From: Hylemonella gracilis
GTDB lineage: Bacteria > Pseudomonadota > Gammaproteobacteria > Burkholderiales > Burkholderiaceae_C
Length of the DNA: 64,000 bases
Direction: 5' to 3'
Assembly: GCF_004328645.1 (NCBI RefSeq)
Contig: NZ_CP031395.1
Span: forward strand, 2,567,501-2,631,500
The notes under the pieces are model-generated. The model saw nothing but the letters and a program-made list of their open reading frames with translations, was not told where the DNA came from and made no database searches. Within the stretch, counting starts at the first letter, position 1; every line of letters starts with the position of its first letter. Both the position numbers and the translations under genes were made by a program. Shown here one piece after another: positions 9,131-16,991 of the stretch.

Positions 9131-9158
9131 GTCATGCATTGCGCATGCGATGCATGAC
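9131..9158. repeat. Palindromic hairpin between tcdA and tRNA-Lys
   Basis: A perfect 9-base inverted repeat (GTCATGCAT at 9131-9139 and ATGCATGAC at 9150-9158) surrounds a 10-base loop that itself contains CGCATGCG. It is followed by a small second stem (CTCGC-GCA-GCGAG). There is no T-run, so if it stops transcription after tcdA it does so without the classic intrinsic terminator tail. Confidence 0.5.
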
Positions 9159-9200
9159 TCGCGCAGCGAGACAAAAAGAGAAGCGAAAATCAAACGTCGA

Positions 9201-9236
9201 TCAAAAACCCAAAATATTCACGCTATAATCTTTGCT
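9201..9236 (+). promoter_or_regulatory. Promoter of the tRNA-Lys/tRNA-Asn unit
   Basis: A consensus -10 box TATAAT lies at 9224-9229 within CGCTATAATC, about 50 bases before the first tRNA. The region upstream is A-rich but has no good -35 match at 16-18 bases. The position, the perfect -10 and the absence of another gene to serve support a tRNA promoter with transcription starting near 9236. Confidence 0.6.
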
Positions 9237-9279
9237 TTGTCGGGGCAAGCGTAACGCGATGTATGGCGTCCCGCCGAGT

Positions 9280-9355
9280 GGGACGTTAGCTCAGTCGGTA
9301 GAGCAGCGGACTTTTAATCCGTTGGTCGCAGGTTCGAATCCTGCACGTCCCACCA
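9280..9355 (+). tRNA. tRNA-Lys (anticodon UUU)
   Basis: This is a 76-base cloverleaf with CCA encoded. The acceptor GGGACGT (9280-9286) pairs with ACGTCCC. The D-arm contains AGCTCAGTCGGTAGAGC, the anticodon loop reads CTTTTAA giving UUU, and the T-arm contains GGTTCGAATCC. The discriminator base is A. Confidence 0.97.
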
Positions 9356-9390
9356 CTGACCGACAAACGATAATTTGTTAGACCGAATAT

Positions 9391-9466
9391 TCCCCGATAG
9401 CTCAGTCGGTAGAGCGCCGGACTGTTAATCCGTAGGTCCCTGGTTCGAGCCCAGGTCGGGGAGCCA
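9391..9466 (+). tRNA. tRNA-Asn (anticodon GUU)
   Basis: This is a 76-base cloverleaf with encoded CCA. The acceptor TCCCCGA (9391-9397) pairs with TCGGGGA at 9456-9462. The D-arm is identical to that of the preceding tRNA-Lys, the anticodon loop is CTGTTAA giving GUU, the T-arm has GGTTCGAGCCC, and the discriminator is G. It lies 35 bases after tRNA-Lys and shares its promoter and terminator. Confidence 0.97.
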
Positions 9467-9486
9467 AATGGCCGCAAGGCCTAAGC

Positions 9487-9525
9487 AAAGCCCGCTACAG
9501 AATCTGTAGCGGGCTTTTGTTTTTT
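9487..9525 (+). terminator. Rho-independent terminator after the tRNA pair
   Basis: The stem AAAGCCCGCTACAG (9487-9500), loop AAT and complement CTGTAGCGGGCTTT (9504-9517) form a 14-base perfect stem followed by the T-rich tract TTGTTTTTT. It closes the two-tRNA transcription unit before ltaE. Confidence 0.93.
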
Positions 9526-9636
9526 CCGTTTAAAAGTGGCTTGCTGATGGGGTCGGGATGGGGCGCTGGTGGCCAGCCAAGCACGAATGCACGGTACTTG
9601 AGAGAATCAGCGCTTTCGCACCCTCTCTTATTTCCC

Positions 9637-10725
9637 ATGAGCAGCCTTACTTCCGTGTCTTCCCAGAACGCCACGCGCCAGCACTTCGCCAGTGACAATT
9701 ACGCGGGCGTCTGCCCAGAAGCCATGCACTGGTTTCTCGAGGCCAATGCCAGTGGTCATCAACCAGGCTATGGTGATGATGAGTGGACGCAACGCGTCTG
9801 CGAGCATCTGCGGCAGTTGTTCCAGACCGATTGCGATGTCTATTTCGTGTTCAACGGCACTGCGGCCAATTCCCTGGCCTTGGCGTCCCTCTGCCAGAGC
9901 TACCACTCGGTGATCTGCACGCCGGTCGCGCACATCGAAACCGACGAATGCGGCGGGCCAGAGTTCTTTTCGAATGGCAGCAAGTTGTTGATCGCCGAGA
10001 ACGAGAGTGGCGCCGCCAAACTGGGCAAGCTGACGCCGGATGCCGTCGAGCAACTGGTCACTCGGCGCGCCGACATCCATTACCCCAAGCCCAAGGTGGT
10101 GAGCCTGACCCAGGCGACCGAGCTCGGAACGGTCTACTCGGTGGAGGAAGTGCGCGCGATCGCCGCCATCGCCAAGCGCCGCAAGCTCAAGGTGCACATG
10201 GACGGCGCGCGCTTCGCGAATGCGGTCGCTGCACTGGGCTGCGAACCCGCTGACATCACTTGGCGCGCGGGCGTCGATGTGCTGTGTTTCGGCGGCACCA
10301 AGAACGGTCTTCCGGTTGGCGAAGCCGTGGTGTTCTTCGACAAGACCTTGAGCGAAGACTTTGCCTACCGCGTCAAGCAGTCGGGCCAGCTGGCATCCAA
10401 GATGCGCTTCATTTCAGCGCCCTGGATCGGCATACTGCAGGACGACGTATGGCTGCGCAATGCGCGCCACGCCAATGCGATGGCGCAGCGCCTGCACGAC
10501 GCAATCAAGGACCAGGCTGGCGTGCGCGTACCGCATTCTCCGCAGGTCAATTCGGTGTTTGCATTTTTGCCGCAAAAAGCCATCCACACCCTGCGTGAGC
10601 AGGGCTGGAAGTTCTACGACTTCATCGCCGGTGGCGGCTGCCGCCTGATGTGCGCCTGGGACACCACGCCCGAGGCGGTGGATGCCTTTGCCGCCGACAT
10701 TCGGCGCGCCTGCGCGGCGGCTTGA
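9637..10725 (+). CDS. ltaE: Low-specificity L-threonine aldolase
   Basis: This PLP enzyme cleaves L-threonine or L-allo-threonine to glycine and acetaldehyde. The 362-residue product from ATG 9637 (MSSLTSVSS) begins its catalytic fold with FASDNYAGVCPEAMHWF and has the family blocks GYGDDEWTQRV, FVFNGTAANSLAL, HIETDECGGPE and MDGARFANA. The PLP-binding lysine is in CFGGTKNGLPVGEA. The open frame runs upstream to 9517, but that part overlaps the tRNA terminator and is not conserved. It stands alone between the tRNA unit and the convergent TRAP operon. Confidence 0.92.
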   Translation: MSSLTSVSSQNATRQHFASDNYAGVCPEAMHWFLEANASGHQPGYGDDEWTQRVCEHLRQLFQTDCDVYFVFNGTAANSLALASLCQSYHSVICTPVAHIETDECGGPEFFSNGSKLLIAENESGAAKLGKLTPDAVEQLVTRRADIHYPKPKVVSLTQATELGTVYSVEEVRAIAAIAKRRKLKVHMDGARFANAVAALGCEPADITWRAGVDVLCFGGTKNGLPVGEAVVFFDKTLSEDFAYRVKQSGQLASKMRFISAPWIGILQDDVWLRNARHANAMAQRLHDAIKDQAGVRVPHSPQVNSVFAFLPQKAIHTLREQGWKFYDFIAGGGCRLMCAWDTTPEAVDAFAADIRRACAAA

Positions 10726-10763
10726 TGGCCGAAACGCCACCGCGGCCTTTTCTGAGGTGTCGT

Positions 10764-10814
10764 CACGTTCCTGCCATCAGGAACGTGGCCCGCGTGTTAC
10801 GAGTCACGCGGGCC
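10764..10814. terminator. Two tandem perfect hairpins between convergent genes
   Basis: The ltaE/dctM convergent gap contains CACGTTCCTG-CCAT-CAGGAACGTG (10764-10787) immediately followed, sharing one base, by GGCCCGCGTG-TTACGAGT-CACGCGGGCC (10787-10814). Each stem is 10 perfect base pairs. Neither has a T-run, so bidirectional termination or mRNA 3'-end protection is an inference from position. Confidence 0.55.
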
Positions 10815-10828
10815 AGACCTTCTCTGGC

Positions 10829-12778
10829 TCAGTCGTAAAGAAAGTGCGGCAGCCACAGCGTGAGTTGCGGCCACAGGTACATCAGCACCATGCAAAGGAC
10901 CACGATGAGCATGTAAGGCATCATGCCCGCGAAGATCTGGTTCAGCGTGACGTGCGGCGGTGACACGCCTTTCAGGTAGAAGGCCGACATCGCCACCGGT
11001 GGCGACAGGAAGGCCGCCTGCAGGTTCACGAATACCAGGACGCCGAACAGCAGCGGGTCAATCTGGAAATGCGCCAGCAGCGGCAGGAAGATGGGCACGA
11101 AGATCACGATGATCTCGGTCCACTCAAGCGGCCAGCCCAGGATGAAGATGATGGCCTGCGACAGCAGCAGGAACTGCAGCGGCGACAGGTTCATGGACAT
11201 CACCCATTGCTCCACCAGCGCCTGCCCGCCCAAGATGGCGAACACGGCCGAGAACAGCGCAGATCCGACGAACAGCCAGCACACCATGGCGGTGGTCTTC
11301 GCAGTCAGGAATACCGCTTCCTTGATCTTCTTGAAGTTCAGCGTGCGGGCATGCCAGGCCATCAGGAAGGCACCGGCTGCGCCGACCGCTGCGGACTCGG
11401 TGGCGGTGGTGATTCCGAACAGAATCACACCCAGAACCACCAGCGTCAGCGTGCCCAGCGGCATCACCGAGGACACCAGCATGCGCAGGATCTCGAACTG
11501 CTCTGCATCGAGTGCGCGGTAATACCAAAATAGCAGCGCCAGCGTGAAGGCCACGGTGATCCAGAAGCCGGTGTAGAAGGACTGCGGCACCGACGCGGCA
11601 TGCGGCGGGGCGGCTGATTCGCCCAGGCTTTGCAGGCCGCCGCTGTTTGACCCGTCCGATCCCCTGTCAGGTGAACCGGCTGCAGCCGTCGTTTGCGTTC
11701 CTGGCGGTTCCTGCACGGCATCGTTCGACGGTGCGCCGCCCGGAGGTTCTTGCAAACCACCCTCTGCCGAGGGGGGGTCTTGCAAGCCGCCTTCCGCGGG
11801 CGGCTCAGCAAGGGTGGACGAGTCGGCCGATTGGGCTTGCCGTACCTGCTCCATGGTTTGAGGCTCGGGCGCTTCGCTCTGCTGCGTATAGATGACCATG
11901 TACCACCAGACCGCACCCAGCGTTACGGCTGCGAACAGCAGGGGCGTGAGTGCGCTGCCGAGATTGCGTAGCAGCAACCACCAGCTTGCCTTGACGCCTT
12001 CGATGCGAGCCGACAGCGCCCGGCCCGGCGAGACCAAGGCCATCAGCAGCGCGAGCAGCATGCGTGGCGAGTAGTTCGCGGCAAGGTGGGCGACCCAGGG
12101 CGTAACATCCGCGCGCTGCTGCTCGGGTGGGAGCTTGGGCGCCACCTTGGGCTGGATCAGTGCCCAGCCGATCACGTAGATGAGGTAGAGGAAGGCGAGG
12201 AAGAAGCCTGGGAACATCGCCGCCGCATAGAGCTTGACCACCGATTGCCCGGCCACCGCCGCGTAGACGATGATCATCACCGAGGGCGGGATCAGGATGC
12301 CCAGCGTGCCCCCGGCCGTGATGACGCCCGCGGCCAGACGCGTGTCATATCCGGCGTTGAGCATGGGTCGCATCGCGATCACACCCATCAGCACCACGAC
12401 CGCGCCGACCAGGCCACTGGCGATGCCCCAGAAGGTGCAGATGACCAGCGTGGCCACGGCCAGCGAACCGGGCACGCGGCGGAACGCAAGCTGCACGGCG
12501 TGGAACATGCGGTCCACCAGCGCACCGCGTTCCATGATGTAGCCCATCAGAACAAAGAGTGGGATGGACAGCAGGGTTTCGTTGGTCATCGCGCCGAAGG
12601 CGCGCTGCACCATCAGGTCGAAGACCCGGTTGTCGACCCAGTGCTGTGATGGGTCGTAGAAGGCGATGAAGCCGAAGAACATGCCCAGGCCCATCAACGT
12701 GAATGCCGTGGGAAAGCCCATCAGGATCACGACGATGATGAGGCCGAGCATCGTCAGGCCGAGTGCGGCATTGCTCAT
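10829..12778 (-). CDS. TRAP transporter large permease (mannitol/chloroaromatic type, DctM-like)
   Basis: This is the large membrane subunit of a sodium- or proton-driven TRAP importer working with DctP and DctQ. The N-terminal half (LGLTMLGLIIVVILMGFPTA, then TLGILIPPSVMIIVYA) and C-terminal half (GITTATESAAVGAAGAF, LPLLAHFQIDPLLFGVLVF, SPPVAMSAFYLKGV) match the DctM core. At 649 residues it is much longer than the usual 425-450. The extra length lies at about residues 225-420: two added hydrophobic segments flanking a Pro/Glu/Gly/Ser-rich loop with AEGGLQ-PP repeats. Enlarged versions are known for the mannitol/chloroaromatic (FcbT3-like) subgroup. The start overlaps the dctQ stop by 4 bases (ATGA). 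Substrate cannot be told from sequence. Confidence 0.88.
   Translation of the reverse strand: MSNAALGLTMLGLIIVVILMGFPTAFTLMGLGMFFGFIAFYDPSQHWVDNRVFDLMVQRAFGAMTNETLLSIPLFVLMGYIMERGALVDRMFHAVQLAFRRVPGSLAVATLVICTFWGIASGLVGAVVVLMGVIAMRPMLNAGYDTRLAAGVITAGGTLGILIPPSVMIIVYAAVAGQSVVKLYAAAMFPGFFLAFLYLIYVIGWALIQPKVAPKLPPEQQRADVTPWVAHLAANYSPRMLLALLMALVSPGRALSARIEGVKASWWLLLRNLGSALTPLLFAAVTLGAVWWYMVIYTQQSEAPEPQTMEQVRQAQSADSSTLAEPPAEGGLQDPPSAEGGLQEPPGGAPSNDAVQEPPGTQTTAAAGSPDRGSDGSNSGGLQSLGESAAPPHAASVPQSFYTGFWITVAFTLALLFWYYRALDAEQFEILRMLVSSVMPLGTLTLVVLGVILFGITTATESAAVGAAGAFLMAWHARTLNFKKIKEAVFLTAKTTAMVCWLFVGSALFSAVFAILGGQALVEQWVMSMNLSPLQFLLLSQAIIFILGWPLEWTEIIVIFVPIFLPLLAHFQIDPLLFGVLVFVNLQAAFLSPPVAMSAFYLKGVSPPHVTLNQIFAGMMPYMLIVVLCMVLMYLWPQLTLWLPHFLYD
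11747..11806 (-). repeat. 30-base tandem duplication inside dctM
   Basis: Two imperfect 30-base units in frame encode AEGGLQDPPS and AEGGLQEPPG in the extramembrane loop of the TRAP permease. A run of seven G (plus strand 11771-11777) lies at the junction, so slippage in this loop would shift the frame. Confidence 0.6.
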
Positions 12779-13455
12779 GCGGCGCTCCCGACGTTGCCTG
12801 TGCCGCGCTGGCGTGCGGCTTCGTCAATGGCATGGGCTTTCGCAATGGTTTCCTGTTTGGCCTTTTCATCCACGTAAGTGCTGGCGGCCAACTGTTCCTC
12901 CACCACATCCATTTCCTCGGCGTCCTTGAGGCGGGGTGTCCATGCGCCAGTCTTCAGGCAGACGATGCAGCGGATGATTTCAGAGATGCCCTGCAGCAGC
13001 ACGACCGCGCCGGACAGCGGAATGATGAACTTGAAGGGGTAGAGCGGAATCGGCGTGGCGTTGAACGTCTGTTCACGCATGGCCAGAGAATCCTGGAAGT
13101 AGCTCCAGCCGGACCAGGTCAGCGCGCAGACACCTGGCAAAAAGAAGACGACGTAGAGCACGAGGTCCAGCGCCGCCTGGGTGCGCGGTTTCATGCTGCC
13201 GTAGAGAAAGTCTCCGCGCACGTGGGCGTCCTGGCACAGGGCGTAGGCGCCGCACATCATGAACAGCGTGCCGTACATCATGTTGTTGGCGTCATAGATC
13301 CACGCTGTGGGCGCGTTGAGCGCGTAGCGCTTGAAGACTTCGGCGCACACCACGAGCATAAGTGCGACGATCAACCAGGCAAAGGTCTTGCCGGCCCAGG
13401 TGCTCATGCGGTCTGCGGCGTGCAGCAGGCGCTGTACGTTTGGAAGGGATGTCAT
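12775..13455 (-). CDS. TRAP transporter small permease (DctQ-like)
   Basis: The 226-residue product has the four hydrophobic segments of a TRAP small subunit: FAWLIVALMLVVCAEVF, MMYGTLFMMCGAYALC, LDLVLYVVFFLPGVCAL and KFIIPLSGAVVLLQGISEII. The DctQ-typical block AHVRGDFLYGSMKPRTQA follows helix 2. The C-terminal 60 residues form a charged Glu/Ala/Lys tail. The chosen start is ATG 13455 (MTSLPNVQ). Upstream it is separated from dctP by an intrinsic terminator, and its stop overlaps the dctM start. Confidence 0.87.
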   Translation of the reverse strand: MTSLPNVQRLLHAADRMSTWAGKTFAWLIVALMLVVCAEVFKRYALNAPTAWIYDANNMMYGTLFMMCGAYALCQDAHVRGDFLYGSMKPRTQAALDLVLYVVFFLPGVCALTWSGWSYFQDSLAMREQTFNATPIPLYPFKFIIPLSGAVVLLQGISEIIRCIVCLKTGAWTPRLKDAEEMDVVEEQLAASTYVDEKAKQETIAKAHAIDEAARQRGTGNVGSAA

Positions 13456-13517
13456 GTCAGAAATCGGGGAAGCGCGGCGAAAAGGAAAGGAGGAGGTAAG
13501 CACACGCGGGTGTGTGT

Positions 13518-13555
13518 AAAAAAAGCTCCGCCACCGGAAGGAACGATGGCGGAGC
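13518..13555 (-). terminator. Intrinsic terminator between dctP and dctQM
   Basis: Reading the minus strand, GCTCCGCCA (13555-13547), a 13-base loop and TGGCGGAGC (13533-13525) form a perfect 9-base stem followed by seven T (13524-13518). It lies just after the dctP stop, so read-through would set a high ratio of binding protein to permease. Confidence 0.88.
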
Positions 13556-13573
13556 GCGGATTCGTCGTGACGC

Positions 13574-14689
13574 TCAGGCCTTCTTGGCGCCGCGACCAAA
13601 GTAGCGGTTGTAGGCCATGTTGAAGTCAACCATGTAGTCGTTCTGCCACTGCTTGGTGCGTTGCGCGAAGGTCTTTTGCGAATCGAGCACCTTCTTGAAC
13701 AGCGCGTTCTCGGCGCTCTTCTTCTCCATGATCTTGTCCCAGGCATCAAGCTGGGCGCGCAGGATGGCGTCCGGCGTCTTGTAGAACTTCACGCCTTGTT
13801 TCTTCAGCTCCTGGTAGTCCTTGGAGTTGCGGTCGATGGCTTTCCAGCTCATGTCGGCGCTTGCGGCCTGCACGGCGTAGTCCACGATGGCGCGCAGCTC
13901 GGTGGGCAGCGCGTCCAGCTTGCCCTTGTTGAACAGGATCTCGAACTGCTCGCCGCTCTGGTGGAAGCTTTGCAGCATGCAGTTCTTGGCCACGTCGGGG
14001 AAGCCGAGCACGCGGTCGCTGGAGGCGTTGTTGAATTCGGCGCCGTCAATGAGGCCGCGGTCGAGCGCCGCCACGATTTCACCGCCCGGCAAGGGGTTCA
14101 CCGCCGCGCCCATGGCGGTGTACATGTCCACTGCCAGACCCACGGTGCGGAATTTCATGCCTTTCACATCCTCAACCTTGGCGATCGGCTTCTTGAACCA
14201 ACCGAAGGGCTGCGTGGGCATGGGACCGTAGAGGTAGGACACGACGTCCATATTGATGGACTTGTAAATCTCGTCCAGCAGGGCCTTGCCGCCGCCATAG
14301 TTGTGCCAGGCCAGGACCATGTTGGGGTCCATTCCGAAGGCTGGACCGGAACCCCACAAGGCCAGCGCCGATTGTTTGCCGTAGTGGTAGGCGACGACGC
14401 CGTGACCGGCGTCGAGCGTACCCTTGTTCACGGCTTCCAGTAACTGGAAGGCCGGCACCACGGAACCCGCGGGCAGCACCTCGATCTTGAGGCGGCCACC
14501 GGCCATGTCGTTGACCTTCTTGGCGAAGTCATGCGCATACTCGTGAAAAATGTCCTGGGCCGGCCACGTGCTCTGCAGGCGCAGCGAGGTGGTCTGGGCG
14601 TTGCTGATCATCGGCACCGACATGGCGCCGGCGGCCACCGCAGCGCCTTTGAGCAGGCTGCGGCGTCGGGTCGTCTTGCTCTGTGTCAT
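13574..14689 (-). CDS. TRAP transporter substrate-binding protein (DctP family, mannitol/chloroaromatic type)
   Basis: This is the periplasmic ligand-binding subunit of the TRAP importer. The chosen start, ATG 14689 (MTQSKTTRRRSLLKG), has AAGGAG 7 bases upstream and gives a twin-arginine signal peptide ending SNAQ. Mature segments LRLQSTWPAQDIFHEYAHDF and the substrate-cap region KFRTVGLAVDMYTAMGA match the FcbT1-like subgroup, in which the conserved Arg that anchors a carboxylate lies in this block (KFRT). Length is 371 residues. It is first in the dctP-dctQ-dctM operon. The likely ligand is an organic or keto acid, but this is inference. Confidence 0.88.
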   Translation of the reverse strand: MTQSKTTRRRSLLKGAAVAAGAMSVPMISNAQTTSLRLQSTWPAQDIFHEYAHDFAKKVNDMAGGRLKIEVLPAGSVVPAFQLLEAVNKGTLDAGHGVVAYHYGKQSALALWGSGPAFGMDPNMVLAWHNYGGGKALLDEIYKSINMDVVSYLYGPMPTQPFGWFKKPIAKVEDVKGMKFRTVGLAVDMYTAMGAAVNPLPGGEIVAALDRGLIDGAEFNNASSDRVLGFPDVAKNCMLQSFHQSGEQFEILFNKGKLDALPTELRAIVDYAVQAASADMSWKAIDRNSKDYQELKKQGVKFYKTPDAILRAQLDAWDKIMEKKSAENALFKKVLDSQKTFAQRTKQWQNDYMVDFNMAYNRYFGRGAKKA

Positions 14690-14973
14690 CGCTGTCTCCT
14701 TCATTGTGTGGAATTGTCTGGACAAGCCAGACCCGCATCTTTGACGGGGGCGCCAGCGTGAGAAAGAGGGTTTTTACGCACGGCAGGAGGTTTTGCCCGC
14801 CGGAAACGCGGGGTTTTGAGGGCGATTCGGTTGTTTGAGCCGCCATGCCTACGGCGTGTCGCATTCCCGCCGCGGCATGCATAACGGCGTGCGGGGGGGG
14901 CTTGGGTCCTGTCGCGGAATCCGTGCAAAGTGGATGTTCTGCATTGGGTGCAGGTATAAGGCACACTTGAAGG

Positions 14974-15348
14974 ATGAGCAGCAATCCTCCCGAGGCCAGT
15001 CCCCTGCATGTGGTCTGCCTGTGCGCCGACTGGTGCAACAACTGTCGTGCTTATCAACCTCTGTTCGACTCGCTCCAGGCGCCGTTTGTCGGCGCGGCCC
15101 GTTTTGCCTGGATCGATATCGAGGATGAAAGTGAAGTCCTGGGTGAAATCGAAGTGCAGAATTTCCCCACGCTGTTATTGCTGAGGGGAGAAACACCGAT
15201 TTTTCTTGGTCCGCTGACCCCTCAGCCTGGGGTTCTGGCCCAGTTGGTGCACGCGGGGCTTGAGGGGCGACTGCTGCCTCTGACCAGCATGGCCGAGCAA
15301 GCCTTGGCGGTTCGGGTGCGGAGCCATCTGGCGCACCTGCCAGCCTGA
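14974..15348 (+). CDS. Thioredoxin-family protein with WCNNC motif
   Basis: The 124-residue product has a thioredoxin-like fold with the redox motif ADWCNNCRAY near residues 18-27, in place of the classical WCGPC, followed by FAWIDIEDE and the cis-proline segment VQNFPTLLLLRG. There is no signal peptide, so it is probably cytoplasmic. It is divergent from the TRAP operon and lies 195 bases before the peroxiredoxin gene, which suggests but does not prove a shared redox role. The exact partner is unknown. Confidence 0.75.
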   Translation: MSSNPPEASPLHVVCLCADWCNNCRAYQPLFDSLQAPFVGAARFAWIDIEDESEVLGEIEVQNFPTLLLLRGETPIFLGPLTPQPGVLAQLVHAGLEGRLLPLTSMAEQALAVRVRSHLAHLPA

Positions 15349-15543
15349 TTTCCGCAACAGTGTTGGCCGTCTTTCGCGTGAGCCAACTGAATCCAAAGCG
15401 CCTGCAAAAGCCTCTGCGAAGCCTGGTGCGATGCCGTGCCTCGCGATTCATGCCTGCGAGTTATGAGCTAAGAGCGAGATATTCGTTGGAATCTCGGGAA
15501 TGGCGCTCCAGAATGGATGCCCTTCCATCCAAGGAGATTGCTC

Positions 15544-16185
15544 ATGGCGACCTTACGACTGGGCGACACGGCCCCTGATTTCACGCAGGATTCCAGCACT
15601 GGCCTCATCAAGTTCCATGAATGGGCAGGCGATTCCTGGGTCATCCTGTTTTCCCATCCGGCGGACTTCACGCCAGTCTGCACCACTGAGCTGGGTCGTA
15701 CCGCCGCGCTGTCGGGCGAATTCGCCAAGCGGGGTGTCAAGCCGATCGCCATCAGCGTGGACCCCGCGGACAAGCACCGGCAATGGATTCCCGACATCAA
15801 CGAGACGCAGCACACCACGGTCAACTTTCCGATCCTGGCCGACGCCGATCGCAAGGTGTCCGAGCTGTACGACCTGATTCACCCCAATGCTTCCGCCACG
15901 GCCACGGTGCGCAGCGTGTTTTTCATCGATCCGAAGAAGGCCATTCGCGCCACGTTGACCTATCCGGCCAGCACGGGACGCAACTTCGACGAACTGCTGC
16001 GCGTCATCGATTCGCTGCAGTTGACCGACAGCCACAAGGTCGCCACGCCGGCTGACTGGAAGGATGGCGACGATGTGATCATCGTGCCCAGCCTGCAGGA
16101 CGCCGACGAGATTGCCCGGCGCTTTCCCAAGGGCTACAAAACGGTCAAGCCCTATCTGCGCGTCACGCCACAGCCGAACAAATAA
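15544..16185 (+). CDS. 1-Cys peroxiredoxin (Prx6 subfamily)
   Basis: This enzyme reduces peroxides through one peroxidatic cysteine. The 213-residue product from ATG 15544 (SD AAGGAG about 9 bases upstream) has the Prx motif SHPADFTPVCTTELG near residue 40. The downstream blocks SVDPADKHRQWIPDI, FPILADADRKV, VRSVFFIDPKKAIRATLTYP and the extended C-terminal dimerisation arm (DGDDVIIVPSL onward) are those of the Prx6 branch rather than AhpC. No resolving cysteine is seen. The preceding thioredoxin-like gene may be a reductant. Confidence 0.9.
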   Translation: MATLRLGDTAPDFTQDSSTGLIKFHEWAGDSWVILFSHPADFTPVCTTELGRTAALSGEFAKRGVKPIAISVDPADKHRQWIPDINETQHTTVNFPILADADRKVSELYDLIHPNASATATVRSVFFIDPKKAIRATLTYPASTGRNFDELLRVIDSLQLTDSHKVATPADWKDGDDVIIVPSLQDADEIARRFPKGYKTVKPYLRVTPQPNK

Positions 16186-16234
16186 GGGTCACCCCGGTGA
16201 GCGCTAGCGAAAGAGCACAGAGAGCAGGGCAGGC

Positions 16235-16837
16235 GTGACGCAAGCGGTACGCATCCTCATCGTGCCGGGGTGGCGGGATTCCGGCCCTGGCCATTGGCAA
16301 ACCCTGTGGGCAGAGCGTTACGCCCATACCGTGCGCGTTCAGCAGGACGACTGGCTGAAGCCCGCGCGGGAGGCTTGGGTGGGCCGCATCCGCCAGACCA
16401 TCCTGGCCCAGGTGGACGAGAACGGCCAGCCCTTGCCCGTGGTGGTGGTGGCTCACAGCCTGGGGTGCATTGCCGTCAACCAACTGCCGGAAGATGTCGA
16501 GACGCGCATCCGTGGCGCCTTGCTGGTGGCGCCGGCCGATCCTGAGCGCCGTTCCATCCTGAGTGACTTCGCGCCTGTGCCGAGTCGCAAACTGCCTTAC
16601 CGCAGCATCGTGGTGGCCAGCAACAACGACCCGTATTGCCCGATCCGTCTGTGTGGCGCCTACGCCCGCAGCTGGGGCAGTGAATTCGTGCGCGTCCCCG
16701 ATGCCGGGCACATCAACATCGAATCAGGGCATGGCGAATGGCCGCTGGGGTTGGCACTGCTGCAATCCTTGGTGGCGAGCGATGCCGGTGAGGGCGGGCT
16801 GCGTCGCCGTGAACCTTTGGCAAGCTTGCCGATCTAG
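16235..16837 (+). CDS. RBBP9/YdeN-family alpha/beta hydrolase
   Basis: This is a 200-residue small serine hydrolase. It begins at GTG 16235 (MTQAVRILIVPGWRDSGPGHW). The nucleophile Ser is in VVAHSLGC (about residue 73), the acid is probably the Asp in SNNDPYC and the His is in DAGHIN. RBBP9/YdeN proteins are small esterase-like hydrolases of unknown physiological substrate. It follows the peroxiredoxin by 49 bases on the same strand. Confidence 0.85.
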   Translation: MTQAVRILIVPGWRDSGPGHWQTLWAERYAHTVRVQQDDWLKPAREAWVGRIRQTILAQVDENGQPLPVVVVAHSLGCIAVNQLPEDVETRIRGALLVAPADPERRSILSDFAPVPSRKLPYRSIVVASNNDPYCPIRLCGAYARSWGSEFVRVPDAGHINIESGHGEWPLGLALLQSLVASDAGEGGLRRREPLASLPI

Positions 16838-16991
16838 CTTGATTCAGACATGTTGGTTATGAGTTAACAAGATAATCATCTTTTGAGTTTTAAGGGTGGC
16901 CTGGGAAAATCGCGGTTTGGCTGATCCCGGTTTCCTGGGGCTCGTTTCCCCCGTCACTGCTTCACCCCCATTCCAACCAGAGAGAGATTCC
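16838..16991 (+). promoter_or_regulatory. Leader region of the sulfate transport operon
   Basis: This AT-rich stretch (about 16850-16890, with GTTAACAAGATAATCATC) contrasts with the surrounding GC-rich DNA and contains a -10-like GATAAT at 16871-16876 without a good -35. AT-rich sites of this kind are typical for CysB-activated promoters, and a cysB gene is in this window. The assignment is inference. The GAGAGA preceding ATG 16992 is the probable ribosome binding site. Confidence 0.4.

Noticed and set aside
9517..9636. Upstream extension of ltaE
   Set aside because: The extra 40 residues overlap the T-tract of the tRNA terminator and lack conservation; ATG 9637 is the family-like start.
16839..16852. 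TTGAT-TCAG-ACATG before sbp as an FNR-type box
   Set aside because: Only one half-site matches; the second half has no ATCAA-like sequence.
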